Shown: positions 23,801 to 30,528 of the stretch, in pieces
Position numbering within the stretch: the stretch's first letter is position 1
Layout: every line of letters starts with the position of its first letter
Notes under the pieces: generated by a model
Seen by the model: only the letters and a program-made list of their open reading frames with translations
Told to the model about the DNA's origin: nothing
Databases searched by the model: none
Made by a program: the position numbers and the translations under genes
Source: Comamonadaceae bacterium
Lineage (GTDB): Bacteria > Pseudomonadota > Gammaproteobacteria > Burkholderiales > Burkholderiaceae_C
Assembly: GCA_027488215.1 (NCBI GenBank)
Contig: JAIYCB010000020.1
Coordinates: 1-38,175, forward strand
DNA: 38,175 nt
Direction of reading: 5' to 3'

Positions 23801-24805
23801 CAACTTGCCGAAATCAGCCGCCAGGCAGCGCAGGAGTCGGTCGAGAACTTGCGCAGCGTCTTTGATGTGCTGACCGGCGCAATCAACGGCTTGACTGGGC
23901 AGAGTGGCGGCATGACCGCAGCAGCCGGTCGCGCATTCATTGAGCAGGCGCTGCAAAACGCTCGCGCTTCTGGCTACCTGCCAGATGCCGGGATGCTGTC
24001 GGATGCGATTGAAGCGGCAACTGAAGGGCTGAGCCGCACCGCTTACGCCTCATCCTTTGAAGCTGCGCGGGATCGGCTGGTGCTGGCTGGCAGGCTGTCT
24101 GATTTGCGCGTGCTGACGGGCGACCAGTTGACCATCGCAGAGCAGCAACTGCAAGCAACCGAGCAGCAACTGGTGGCGCTGGACGCGCAATTGGAAGCCG
24201 CCCGCACGCAAATTGATGTCATGCGCGGGGTGGATGTATCGGTGCAAAGTGTGGCGGCAGCGATGGCGACCCTCGCCACGGCAATTCAAGCGGAACGCTC
24301 AGCGATGGCGGCAACCGTGGCAGCAGCCGCACCAGTAATAGCCGCACAATCTGCGCAGCCAAAACCGACCCCGCAAACGATGAGCTACGCGCAAGCGGTT
24401 CAGACGCTCAAGGCGCAGGGCATTCCTTACGGCGGTCAGGCAGGCAGCACGCTGCGCACTGCACAAGACATTTCGAACTTCCTCGGCGCAACCATCCTGT
24501 CATCGGGCGGCTCGTTGGTGGCATCGCCTAAGTTCGCCGCTGGCGGCTTGCATATGGGCGGCATGCGCCTGGTGGGCGAAAGCGGCCCGGAGCTTGAGGT
24601 GACGGGGCCTGCACGCTACTACAGCCGAAGCGACACGGCAGCAATGCTGGGCGGCGGCTCGGAAGTGGCGCAAGAAATCAGGCAACTGCGAGAAGAAAAC
24701 CGCGCTCAGTCGCGTGCTTTGGTCGGCCTGCAAAACCGCATGACGAAACTGTTTGAGCAGTGGGACGGCTCCGGTCTCCCAGAAACTAGGGACGTGACAG
24801 CATGA
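20840..24805 (+). CDS. Tape measure protein
   Basis: 1321 residues, the largest gene, which sets tail length. The N-terminus is helical (IEMAANVARLSRDMDAARRS) with a hydrophobic ALGALGGALAVGGFATFI near 45-62. A long charged coiled coil follows around 420-530 (EADLLKEIERDGEERAKQRE and on). An Ala/Gly-rich hydrophobic region lies at about 573-680 with likely membrane-inserting segments. Further long helices run toward the C-terminus, which holds SPKFAAGGLHMGGMRLVGES and GPELEVTGPARYYS, a motif common near the end of tape measures. The ATG overlaps the chaperone stop. No lytic domain is evident. Confidence 0.93.
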   Translation: MNIGTLTIEMAANVARLSRDMDAARRSVDGAMQHIQKSVAAAKAALGALGGALAVGGFATFIKSAIDAADEVSKLAQKTGVAVKDLAGLQLAYRQSGLEAGALQSSLSKLSVAVTSGNDALTAMGIATKNADGSLKTTREVLGQVADRFASYRDGVEKTALAVQLFGKSGADMIPLLNGGAAALTEYDRIAQQLGLTMSEQTAKSAERFNDTLDLIGQGVRGVGSQMAARLLPTLQGLAEKFLAGMTSGNRMKNITDALAYSFKALYAAGIVLVEVFVTIIKSLQTMREIAIAVFERRFDDAKKAFQGFGDYMRTEWPNTLAEARDAFDTTGSAGVDAMAAITASSQRAAPVVGEVAKKAKDARVEFEALMSRITGKDAGLDGDFFKNLDTLKAGFDKAYISLDQYVQLVETYIKQQKFYQDQVKAEADLLKEIERDGEERAKQREKEIEDRAKQIKSVEDMVAQIRFEADALTMTNEEREVAIKLRELENKGIAQGTAEYAKYAEQIREAVIAKEATEASIKQQQEYAKQWEKITDQVGFALTNSLMEGGKNAAEYLKNLFKTLILRPLMEPLVRGGVGAMLGAMGMAAPGAAAAASGGSGGLGSIGSAAGLLSMGTAFGAGMAASFSSMMAAGVSGWATAAGSLIGTGAASGIAAGLGMIAAPLAVAALAFEPLFGRKLKSAGIQGDFGGEAGFSGMNFEFYKGGLLRSDKTKRRPLDPAVQNALAQQFFAVQGSMYGMANALGGVATSVDGYTKSIKVNLKGLSEEKAQEKLQQVFDDITEEMGAQVLRQVAAAEMRQMGMLNRGILINEFTLQEYIEQFQRVGETSGQTLQRLSTAVSVVNQAFDSLGYTLMQASLSGADLASKITEAFGGVENFSKSIDAFYQTFYSEQERTTILTRQLGETFGNLNLALPTTREAYRALVESFDLTTEKGRSLFATLVQLSPTFAAVTKSAEELRQQAIDAARTVTDNALVALERAIDKQKQLAEISRQAAQESVENLRSVFDVLTGAINGLTGQSGGMTAAAGRAFIEQALQNARASGYLPDAGMLSDAIEAATEGLSRTAYASSFEAARDRLVLAGRLSDLRVLTGDQLTIAEQQLQATEQQLVALDAQLEAARTQIDVMRGVDVSVQSVAAAMATLATAIQAERSAMAATVAAAAPVIAAQSAQPKPTPQTMSYAQAVQTLKAQGIPYGGQAGSTLRTAQDISNFLGATILSSGGSLVASPKFAAGGLHMGGMRLVGESGPELEVTGPARYYSRSDTAAMLGGGSEVAQEIRQLREENRAQSRALVGLQNRMTKLFEQWDGSGLPETRDVTA

Positions 24806-25728
24806 GCAGCGAACTCGCCATGTCGATCACGCAGCCGGTGCAGTTGACCGATGCGATGCTGATTTCGACCGACATACCGGAAAACGACTATGCCGCCTGG
24901 TCGGTCGGCACTACCTACGCGCTCGGCGCTCGCGTGATCCTGACCTCGACGCACGCAATCTATGAGTCGTTGCAGGCATCGAACGTCGGCAAAGACCCCA
25001 GAACCAATCCGACCTGGTGGATTGAGGTCAGCCCCACAAACCGCTGGAAAGCCTTCGACTATTCCAACAGCACGCAGACGGTTACTGCTGGCGGGGCCAG
25101 CCCTAAGATTAGCTACACCATCCGACCGGGAGCGGCTGTCTCAAGCGTGGCGGTGCTAAACGTATCGAATGCGACATCGCTGCTGCTGCGTCTGACCGAT
25201 CCGGTGTACGGCATCGTCTACAGCCGCACGGTCGATTTTTCACCTGTGCCGACGCAATCGAACTGGTGGTCATGGTTCTTTGGGCAGAAGGTCACGCCGA
25301 CCCAGTATGTCGCCAATGATGTCCCGGCGTACCCGAATGCTGACCTGCTGGTGCAGTTGTCCGGCAACTCGCAGCTTGCGGTGGGCGTAGTCATGTTTGG
25401 GCAGCAGAAGAATTTTGGTATTGGCGTTTCCTACGGGGCGCGGGTCGGCATTCAGGATTACTCAGTTAAGCAGACCAATGAATTCGGCGATACCGAACTG
25501 CTGGTCAGGGCTTTTGCAAAGCGAGCCAATTTCTCAATGCTGGTGGAGAAGGACGAAACCGACGCGCTGCAAAACTTCCTTGCCGAGGTTCGCGCCGTGC
25601 CGTGCCTGTGGGTCGGATCGACCGAGTACGAAAGCACCACGCTTTTCGGCTTTTACAAAAATTTTGATGTGCTGATCTCGTATCCGCAGCATTCGGAGTG
25701 CGAGCTAGAGATTGAAGGACTCACATAA
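24802..25728 (+). CDS. Minor/distal tail protein with a carbohydrate-binding-like module
   Basis: 308 residues overlapping the tape measure stop. Near residues 32-75, YAAWSVGTTYALGARVILTS then YESLQASNVGKDPRTNPTWW resembles the short beta module (CBM5/12-like) often seen in tail-tip proteins. The rest is beta-rich; the C-terminal part (FAKRANFSMLVEKDETDALQ, VPCLWVGSTEYES) looks like a tail-hub domain. Position after the tape measure matches the distal tail or tail-tip components. The exact family is not certain. Confidence 0.7.
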   Translation: MSSELAMSITQPVQLTDAMLISTDIPENDYAAWSVGTTYALGARVILTSTHAIYESLQASNVGKDPRTNPTWWIEVSPTNRWKAFDYSNSTQTVTAGGASPKISYTIRPGAAVSSVAVLNVSNATSLLLRLTDPVYGIVYSRTVDFSPVPTQSNWWSWFFGQKVTPTQYVANDVPAYPNADLLVQLSGNSQLAVGVVMFGQQKNFGIGVSYGARVGIQDYSVKQTNEFGDTELLVRAFAKRANFSMLVEKDETDALQNFLAEVRAVPCLWVGSTEYESTTLFGFYKNFDVLISYPQHSECELEIEGLT

Positions 25729-26303
25729 TGCCAATTACCCCGCTCCCCAGCCCCCCGCAGCCGACCGATACCACAGCGCAGTTCAACAGCAAGGCATTCG
25801 CCTGGGTGGCGGCGCTCGGCACGTTTGTGACCGAAGCCAACGCAACCGAGGCCGCAGTCGATGCCGATGCGGCGACCGCAACCACAAAGGCATCCGAAGC
25901 GTCGGCGAGTGCGTCAGCGGCGGCAACAAGCGCCACGAATGCGGCGACCAGCGCCACGGCGGCGAACAATGCCAAGAATGCCGCTGAGTCGGCGCGGGAT
26001 GCCACGCTGGCGGCGTTTGATTCGTTTGATGACCGCTATCTAGGTTCAAAGACTGCCGATCCGACTGTAGACAACGACGGTAATCCGCTAGTGGCGGGTG
26101 CGCTGTACTTCAATAGCGTCGGCGGGATTATGAAGGTGTATACGGGCAGCGCATGGGTGGCAGCGTATGTGTCGCCTACAGGACTGCTTGCTCTGTCGGG
26201 CGGCACGATGACCGGCAATATCACATTTAACGCAGGGCAGACGTTCCCCGGCACGGCATCCACAGGTAAAGCGATTGCAATGGCAATCGTATTCGGAGGT
26301 TAA
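25728..26303 (+). CDS. Tail fibre protein with an alanine-rich stalk
   Basis: 191 residues. A short N-terminal region is followed by an Ala/Thr/Ser-rich repetitive stalk (about 38-88), the usual trimeric coiled stalk of phage fibres (for example ASASASAAATSATNAATSAT). The C-terminal part, DPTVDNDGNPLVAGALYFNS with VGGIMKVYTGSAWVAAYVSP, is a repeated motif of side fibre proteins, as is the final SGGTMTGNITFNAGQTFP. It would attach the adhesins that follow. It overlaps the upstream stop. Confidence 0.8.
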   Translation: MPITPLPSPPQPTDTTAQFNSKAFAWVAALGTFVTEANATEAAVDADAATATTKASEASASASAAATSATNAATSATAANNAKNAAESARDATLAAFDSFDDRYLGSKTADPTVDNDGNPLVAGALYFNSVGGIMKVYTGSAWVAAYVSPTGLLALSGGTMTGNITFNAGQTFPGTASTGKAIAMAIVFGG

Positions 26304-26305
26304 TC

Positions 26306-26659
26306 ATGGCTGCACCTAACATTGTTAACGTCAGCACCATTATCGGCAGAACCGCTGTACAAGCGGTTACGACAACTGCAACTGCAATCGTTACGAACAG
26401 CGCAAACAGCAATAAGGTGTTTAAGGTCAATGCGCTGTACGTCAGCAACGTGGACGGCACAAATAATGCAGAAATTACCGTAGACATTTTTAGAAATTCG
26501 ACGGCATTTCGCGTGGCTTTTACGGTGGTGGTCCCGGCAGACGCCACGCTTGATGTCATCAGCAAAGCGATTTACCTGGAAGAAGGTGACTCGCTGCGCC
26601 TGACGGCAAACGTCAACGGCGACCTGGAAGCGATCTGCTCGTATGAGGAGATCAGCTGA
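26306..26659 (+). CDS. Tail-associated beta-sandwich protein
   Basis: 117 residues. It is beta-rich, with alternating Val/Ile strands (VSTIIGRTAVQAVTTTATAI, NALYVSNVDGTNNAEITVDI, FRVAFTVVVPADATLDVISK, AIYLEEGDSLRLTANVNGDL). Small proteins of this type between fibre and adhesin genes are structural tail accessories in many phages. No enzymatic motif is seen. Its stop overlaps the first adhesin start by one base. Confidence 0.7.
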   Translation: MAAPNIVNVSTIIGRTAVQAVTTTATAIVTNSANSNKVFKVNALYVSNVDGTNNAEITVDIFRNSTAFRVAFTVVVPADATLDVISKAIYLEEGDSLRLTANVNGDLEAICSYEEIS

Positions 26660-27576
26660 TGATCGGAAACGGTGGAGTCATCGGGCCAAAACGTGCCCCG
26701 ACATCCTCTGCCGCCTCAGGGGTGTGGTCGGCGTTTGAGCAGGCAACCGCAAAGCGCGGGGGCAATTGGCCTTCGATAGCTGCCGCACCAACCAGTGTGG
26801 AATATTTAGTTGTTGCCGGTGGTGGTGGCGGTGGCAGAGATAACGCTGGCGGCGGGGGTGGCGGTGGCTACAGGACGGCAACTGGTTTAGCTGTAACAGC
26901 TGGATCGGCAATTACGGTGACTGTTGGCGCTGGCGGGGTTGGTAGTACTGGATCAGGTGGGAATAACGGTTCAAATTCCGTTTTTGGTTCAATCACATCT
27001 ATCGGTGGTGGCGGCGGTGGCGATGGGGATAGTGGTGCTGGTCGCTCTGGTGGTTCTGGCGGCGGCGGCTCTTATCCATTAAATACTGCGGGGGGCACTG
27101 GCACAGCCGGTCAGGGCAATGACGGTGGTATTGGCGGGAGCCTAGACATTGCTGGCGGTGGCGGTGGCGGCGCTGGTGCTGTGGGCGCAGCGGGAAACAG
27201 CACTGGAAATGGCGGTGCTGGTTTGCAATCTTCAATTTCTGGGACTGCCACTTTTTATGCTGGCGGCGGCGGCGGGACAAAACGTAATTCAACACCGGGC
27301 GCTGGTGGGCTTGGTGGCGGCGGCGCAGGCGCAGCTGGCATTACAGGTGGCACCGCGGCAGTCGCTGGAACCGCCAATACCGGCGGCGGTGGTGGCGGTG
27401 GCGCTGGTGCTGGAACTCCGCCAGCCGCAGGCGCAAACGGCGGCTCAGGTATTGTAATTATTCGCTACCCCGATACATTTTTTCCTGCCGCATCTACTAC
27501 AGGCTCCCCGACGTACACGGTATCAGGTGGCTTCCGAATCTATAGCTGGACTTCGTCCGGCAGTATTACGTTCTAA
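26659..27576 (+). CDS. Poly-glycine adhesin, copy 1 (receptor-binding tip)
   Basis: 305 residues, more than a third glycine. A conserved opening (GVWSAFEQATAKRGGNWPSI, then PTSVEYLVVAGGGGGG) leads to a body of repeated glycine runs separated by variable short loops. The end is conserved: GSGIVIIRYPDTFFPAASTT then SPTYTVSGGFRIYSW. This is the glycine-rich domain seen in tail-tip adhesins such as phage S16 gp38, where glycine helices pack into a sandwich and exposed loops bind the receptor. It has a close relative immediately downstream. No chaperone gene is evident. Confidence 0.8.
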   Translation: MIGNGGVIGPKRAPTSSAASGVWSAFEQATAKRGGNWPSIAAAPTSVEYLVVAGGGGGGRDNAGGGGGGGYRTATGLAVTAGSAITVTVGAGGVGSTGSGGNNGSNSVFGSITSIGGGGGGDGDSGAGRSGGSGGGGSYPLNTAGGTGTAGQGNDGGIGGSLDIAGGGGGGAGAVGAAGNSTGNGGAGLQSSISGTATFYAGGGGGTKRNSTPGAGGLGGGGAGAAGITGGTAAVAGTANTGGGGGGGAGAGTPPAAGANGGSGIVIIRYPDTFFPAASTTGSPTYTVSGGFRIYSWTSSGSITF

Positions 27577-27584
27577 GGTGACGC

Positions 27585-28499
27585 ATGGATAAGAGAGGCA
27601 ACGGAAGCGTCATTGGTGCGGTAAATACGCCTAGCACATCATCTGCAAAAGGTATGTGGGCGCTATCGGAACAGCAGGTAGATAAAAGCAACTGGCCTTC
27701 GATAGCCACTGCGCCAACCTCCGTTGAATACCTTGTTGTTGCTGGTGGTGGAGGGGGTGGTACCTATTACGGTGGTGGCGGTGGAGCTGGTGGATACAGA
27801 ACGGCGTCGGGCTTTGCTGTTTCTTCGGGTTCTGCAATCACTGTCACGGTTGGTGGCGGGGGTTCCGGTGGAACCACCCCATCTTCAGGTTCAAGTTCTA
27901 GTTTTGGATCGGTTGACGCAACGGGCGGTGGATTTGGTGGGTATGGCAATAACGGTTCTGCTCCTAGCTCTGGGGGGTCGGGCGGCGGTGGTAATCGAAC
28001 TGATGCCAACAATAGCCAACGAACCGGCGCATCTGGCACATCGGGGCAAGGCTTTTCTGGTGGCAATGCCGCTTCCGATATAGCTACCGGCGGCGGTGGT
28101 GGAGGCAGTGGCGGAGTTGGTGGTAATGGTGGCGAATCTGGTGGTACTGGTGGCAATGGAACATCCTCATCAATTAGTGGTGCTTCTACCAGCTATGCAG
28201 GGGGCGGCGGCGGCGGCTGTTCAAGCGGTCGATCTGCCGGATTAGGGCAGGCTGGCGGAGGCCGCGGCGGTGAGGGATCGGGGAATGGGAGTAGTGCGCA
28301 AGCAAATACTGGGAGCGGAGGAGGAGGAGCTGGAGGGCTAACAACATTATCTGGAGGCGCAGGCGGCTCTGGCATTGTTATTGTCCGATACCCGGACACT
28401 TTCAGCCCCGCCAGTTCAACGACCGGCTCGCCTACCTATACCGTTAGCGGCGGCTTTCGCATCTACCGCTGGACTGCTTCCGGTTCGATTACGTTCTAA
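27585..28499 (+). CDS. Poly-glycine adhesin, copy 2 (receptor-binding tip)
   Basis: 304 residues, almost the same length as copy 1. The N-terminal anchor (KSNWPSIATAPTSVEYLVVA) and C-terminal end (GIVIVRYPDTFSPASSTTGS, then YTVSGGFRIYRWTASGSITF) match copy 1 closely. The glycine-run body between them differs in the loop residues. An AAGGTGA ribosome site directly after each stop codon is also shared, suggesting duplication of a cassette followed by divergence of the receptor-binding loops. It may give an alternative host range. Confidence 0.8.
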   Translation: MDKRGNGSVIGAVNTPSTSSAKGMWALSEQQVDKSNWPSIATAPTSVEYLVVAGGGGGGTYYGGGGGAGGYRTASGFAVSSGSAITVTVGGGGSGGTTPSSGSSSSFGSVDATGGGFGGYGNNGSAPSSGGSGGGGNRTDANNSQRTGASGTSGQGFSGGNAASDIATGGGGGGSGGVGGNGGESGGTGGNGTSSSISGASTSYAGGGGGGCSSGRSAGLGQAGGGRGGEGSGNGSSAQANTGSGGGGAGGLTTLSGGAGGSGIVIVRYPDTFSPASSTTGSPTYTVSGGFRIYRWTASGSITF

Positions 28500-28507
28500 G
28501 GTGATAC

Positions 28508-28888
28508 ATGGCGCACTTTGCACAACTTGATGAAAACAATATCGTTACTCAGGTAATCGTCGTTCACAACAACGATTGCCAGATTAACGGAGTCGAGTCT
28601 GAAGAAGCGGGAATAGTGTTCTGTAAAACGCTCTTTGGCGTGGATACCAAGTGGCGGCAGACCAGCTACAACGCGACGTTCCGTAAAAATTATGCAGGTA
28701 TCGGTTACCACTTTGACGCGCAGCGAGATGCGTTCATCGCGCCGCAGCCGTATCCGAGTTGGACGCTGAACGAATCAACGTGCCAATGGGAAGCGCCCAT
28801 GCCGTACCCAAATGACGGCGGCGTTTATCGGTGGGATGAAGTTCCTCAAGATTGGGCAGCGGTGCTATCTGAAGCGCCAGCCGCATAA
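28508..28888 (+). CDS. Tail-associated hypothetical protein
   Basis: 126 residues, starting MAHFAQLDENNIVTQVIVVH. The pattern of a short start followed by TLFGVDTKWRQTSYNATFRK and YAGIGYHFDAQRDAFIAPQP, YPSWTLNESTCQWEAP, is familiar from proteins encoded near tail fibres of marine and other phages, role unknown. An AAGGTGA ribosome site like that of the adhesin copy 2 precedes it. It is probably a virion accessory component. Confidence 0.75.
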   Translation: MAHFAQLDENNIVTQVIVVHNNDCQINGVESEEAGIVFCKTLFGVDTKWRQTSYNATFRKNYAGIGYHFDAQRDAFIAPQPYPSWTLNESTCQWEAPMPYPNDGGVYRWDEVPQDWAAVLSEAPAA

Positions 28889-28897
28889 GGTGCAGTA

Positions 28898-29188
28898 ATG
28901 GACGATTTTGGCGGCGATTTGTTTACCAAGCTTGGCGCAGGCATAGCGGCAGTCGCTGCTGGTGCGTATGGCGTTTTCCGGCTGTTCAAGGCTGACCGGC
29001 GCGAGGATCAGAAAGCCGATCTGACCGATGCGGCTATTGCGCAGGTTATCCAGACATTGCGCGAAGAGGTGGCGCGGCTGTCGGAGCGGCTGGAAAAGGT
29101 CGAGGCGGCGAATGCCGAATGCGAGGCAAGAAATGCGGCGCTGCATTTGGAAATCATCCAACTGAAAAAACAGTTGCAACTGGCATGA
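28898..29188 (+). CDS. Small membrane protein with coiled coil (holin candidate)
   Basis: 96 residues. One hydrophobic helix near the N-terminus (KLGAGIAAVAAGAYGVFRLF, about 11-30) is followed by a charged linker and a long coiled coil (VIQTLREEVARLSERLEKVE, then HLEIIQLKKQLQLA). It lies directly before and overlaps the lysozyme gene, the place of holins. A single membrane helix plus coiled coil would be an unusual holin, but some one-helix holins exist. Confidence in function is limited. Confidence 0.7.
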   Translation: MDDFGGDLFTKLGAGIAAVAAGAYGVFRLFKADRREDQKADLTDAAIAQVIQTLREEVARLSERLEKVEAANAECEARNAALHLEIIQLKKQLQLA

Positions 29189-29607
29189 ACCGCGAACGGC
29201 TGAAAAAAGCGCTGGTGCGGCATGAGGGGCTGAAGCTCAAGCCCTATCACTGCACCGCCAACAAGCTGACCATCGGAGTCGGCAGGAACATTCAGGACAA
29301 CGGCATTACCGAGGCCGAGGCAATGGTATTGCTGGAAAACGACATCGACAGTGTCTCGCGTGACCTGACCCGCGCTCTGCCCTGGTGGACAACGCTGGAC
29401 GATGCGCGGCGCGAGGTGCTGGCGAATATGTGTTTTAACCTCGGCCTCGGCACGCTGCTGACGTTTAAGAACACACTCGCTGCTGTGCAGGCTGGCGACT
29501 ACAAGCGAGCAGCGGCGCTAATGCTGCAATCAAAGTGGGCGACGCAAGTGGGCAACCGGGCGCGGGAGTTGGCAGCGCAGATGGAGTCGGGCAAGGCAAC
29601 CGGATAG
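29185..29607 (+). CDS. Endolysin, GH24 (T4-type) lysozyme
   Basis: 140 residues. The catalytic triad follows the E-8aa-C-5aa-T form: Glu14 in RHEGLKLKPYH, Cys23 in the following HCTANKLTIG, Thr29. In T4 lysozyme the middle residue is Asp. Further family segments are GVGRNIQDNGITEAEAMVLL and REVLANMCFNLGLGTLLTF. It cleaves peptidoglycan sugar bonds. There is no signal peptide or SAR segment, so it should need a holin to cross the membrane. It overlaps the holin-candidate stop. Confidence 0.92.
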   Translation: MNRERLKKALVRHEGLKLKPYHCTANKLTIGVGRNIQDNGITEAEAMVLLENDIDSVSRDLTRALPWWTTLDDARREVLANMCFNLGLGTLLTFKNTLAAVQAGDYKRAAALMLQSKWATQVGNRARELAAQMESGKATG

Positions 29608-29616
29608 GGGGTCATC

Positions 29617-29832
29617 ATGCGGCATTTCGTTCTCGGCTTATTCATGGGGCTGTCAGCCTCGGCGCTGGCGATTGAGCATATGCAGGACGGCTCAATCATC
29701 CTCGACCGTCACGATGTGCAGCGCATCGAGATCCAGTGGTATCAACTGAACCAGAACCTCGAAATCTGCGCCGGGATTGTTCACGATCTGAGGGCGCGTC
29801 TGGAAACGGTGGAGAAGGCTAAATGTACCTAA
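29617..29832 (+). CDS. Small exported protein in the lysis cassette
   Basis: 71 residues. The N-terminus (MRHFVLGLFMGLSASALA) is a good signal peptide with an ALA cleavage site near 18. The mature part is short, with two cysteines and a charged helix (HDVQRIEIQWYQLNQNLEIC). A GGGG purine run precedes the ATG. It lies between the lysozyme and the spanin genes and overlaps the Rz start by 10 nt. Periplasmic and probably lysis-related; the function is not known to me. Confidence 0.6.
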   Translation: MRHFVLGLFMGLSASALAIEHMQDGSIILDRHDVQRIEIQWYQLNQNLEICAGIVHDLRARLETVEKAKCT

Positions 29833-30290
29833 GGCTGGCAATTGCCGCCGTGCTGGCGGTGCTGCTGGCAGCGGGAGGTTGGAAATGCTACGTGATGGGC
29901 AAACAGACGGTGCAAGCAGCGTGGGATCAAGAAAAGCTAGCGACCCTGCAAGCACAACAGGCAAAGCAACAGGCCGATCAGGCGACGGCCGACAGGATAG
30001 CGACGCAGGTCGCGAAAAGTGCAGCCCGCGATCGGGTTGTGTATCGGACGATTACCAGGGAAGTTGCCCATGTACCGAATGATTGTCCTGTGCCTGGCGT
30101 TGTCCGCGTGCTCCACGACGCCGCCGCTGCCGGTGAAATGCCAGATACCGGTCCCGCCCGAGCTGATGCGCCCGCCGTCAGTGCTCAAGCCCTTACCGAA
30201 ACCGTAATCGACAATTACGAAGCGTGCCGCGATGACCAGCGCCGGCTTGCCGCATTGCAAGAGATCATCCGCCAGTACAATGGTGAGTGA
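29823..30290 (+). CDS. Rz: Rz-like inner-membrane spanin
   Basis: 155 residues. An N-terminal membrane anchor (LAIAAVLAVLLAAGGWKCYV, about 5-24) is followed by a periplasmic helical region (AAWDQEKLATLQAQQAKQQA, then ARDRVVYRTITREVAHVPND) and a proline-rich stretch, ending EIIRQYNGE. This is the usual i-spanin layout. The o-spanin gene is nested inside it in another frame, also usual. Spanins disrupt the outer membrane in the last step of lysis. Confidence 0.85.
   Translation: MYLRLAIAAVLAVLLAAGGWKCYVMGKQTVQAAWDQEKLATLQAQQAKQQADQATADRIATQVAKSAARDRVVYRTITREVAHVPNDCPVPGVVRVLHDAAAAGEMPDTGPARADAPAVSAQALTETVIDNYEACRDDQRRLAALQEIIRQYNGE
30070..30207 (+). CDS. Rz1: Rz1-like outer-membrane spanin lipoprotein (nested in Rz)
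   Basis: 45 residues, starting MYRMIVLCLALSACSTTPPL. The lipobox LSAC places the lipidated cysteine near residue 14, and the mature part is proline-rich (PPLPVKCQIPVPPELMRPPS), as in Rz1 proteins. It lies completely inside the Rz gene in the +1 frame. The two would pair across the periplasm. Confidence 0.85.
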   Translation: MYRMIVLCLALSACSTTPPLPVKCQIPVPPELMRPPSVLKPLPKP

Positions 30291-30381
30291 AGGAAAAGTC
30301 TTTTCGCCACAAGAATTTTTTGCTCGGTAAAATGCTGCATATAGCTGATCGCAAAAATAAAATGGCGAAAAAATTTAAGCC

Positions 30382-30477
30382 CTAAGTGCTTGATTTTTTG
30401 GGATTCGAGTGCGGCCTGCAAAGCCGTCTACGCCGGTTCGATTCCGACCCCCGCCTCCAGTATAATCAAGCACTTAG
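30382..30477. repeat. 14-bp inverted repeat around the attP core
   Basis: CTAAGTGCTTGATT at 30382-30395 is the exact reverse complement of 30464-30477. The tRNA-derived core lies between the arms. The right arm is also the left strand of the terminator at 30468-30508, so two RNA structures compete. Integration would separate the two arms to opposite prophage ends. Confidence 0.75.
30411..30459 (+). other. attP: attP core: 3' part of a tRNA-Cys(GCA) gene
   Basis: These 49 bp are tRNA positions 27-76. The anticodon arm is GCGGC-CTGCAAA-GCCGT with anticodon GCA. A four-base variable loop follows, then a T arm GCCGG-TTCGATT-CCGAC (one C-A mismatch), acceptor strand CCCCGCC, discriminator T73 and CCA. 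The 5' part is absent, so this is not a working gene. Recombination in the anticodon arm would restore the host tRNA with this 3' end. The integrase gene is adjacent. Confidence 0.9.
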
Positions 30478-30508
30478 CCCACCCTCTGTGGTGGGCTAAG
30501 TGCTTTTT
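30468..30508 (+). terminator. Terminator after attP / end of late operon
   Basis: AAGCACTTAGCCCACC (30468-30483) pairs perfectly over 16 bp with 30490-30505 across a six-base loop, followed by a T run to 30508. In the phage it ends the late transcript. After integration it would stand 9 bp downstream of the restored tRNA-Cys. The stretch 30291-30410 before the core holds only arm-site candidates and AT-rich DNA. Confidence 0.85.
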
Positions 30509-30528
30509 GGCGAAAAGACTTTTCGCCA

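Larger units (their letters stand above)
30300..30528. other. Candidate integrase arm sites around attP
   Basis: The 10-mer TGGCGAAAAG and its complement recur at 30300-30309 (reverse), 30363-30372 (forward, last base A), 30508-30517 (forward) and 30519-30528 (reverse). The last two form a perfect dyad of 21 bp that abuts the integrase stop codon. Two sites lie on each side of the tRNA-derived core, the arrangement expected of arm-type integrase binding sites. Confidence 0.6.

Noticed and set aside
26820..28330. A CRISPR-like or tandem DNA repeat in the glycine-rich genes
   Set aside because: The repetition is GGN codons of glycine runs with irregular spacing, not repeat-spacer units.
30411..30459. 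A functional tRNA-Cys gene
   Set aside because: Only positions 27-76 are present. The upstream bases do not supply the acceptor 5' strand GGCGGGG or a D arm, so this is an attachment core.
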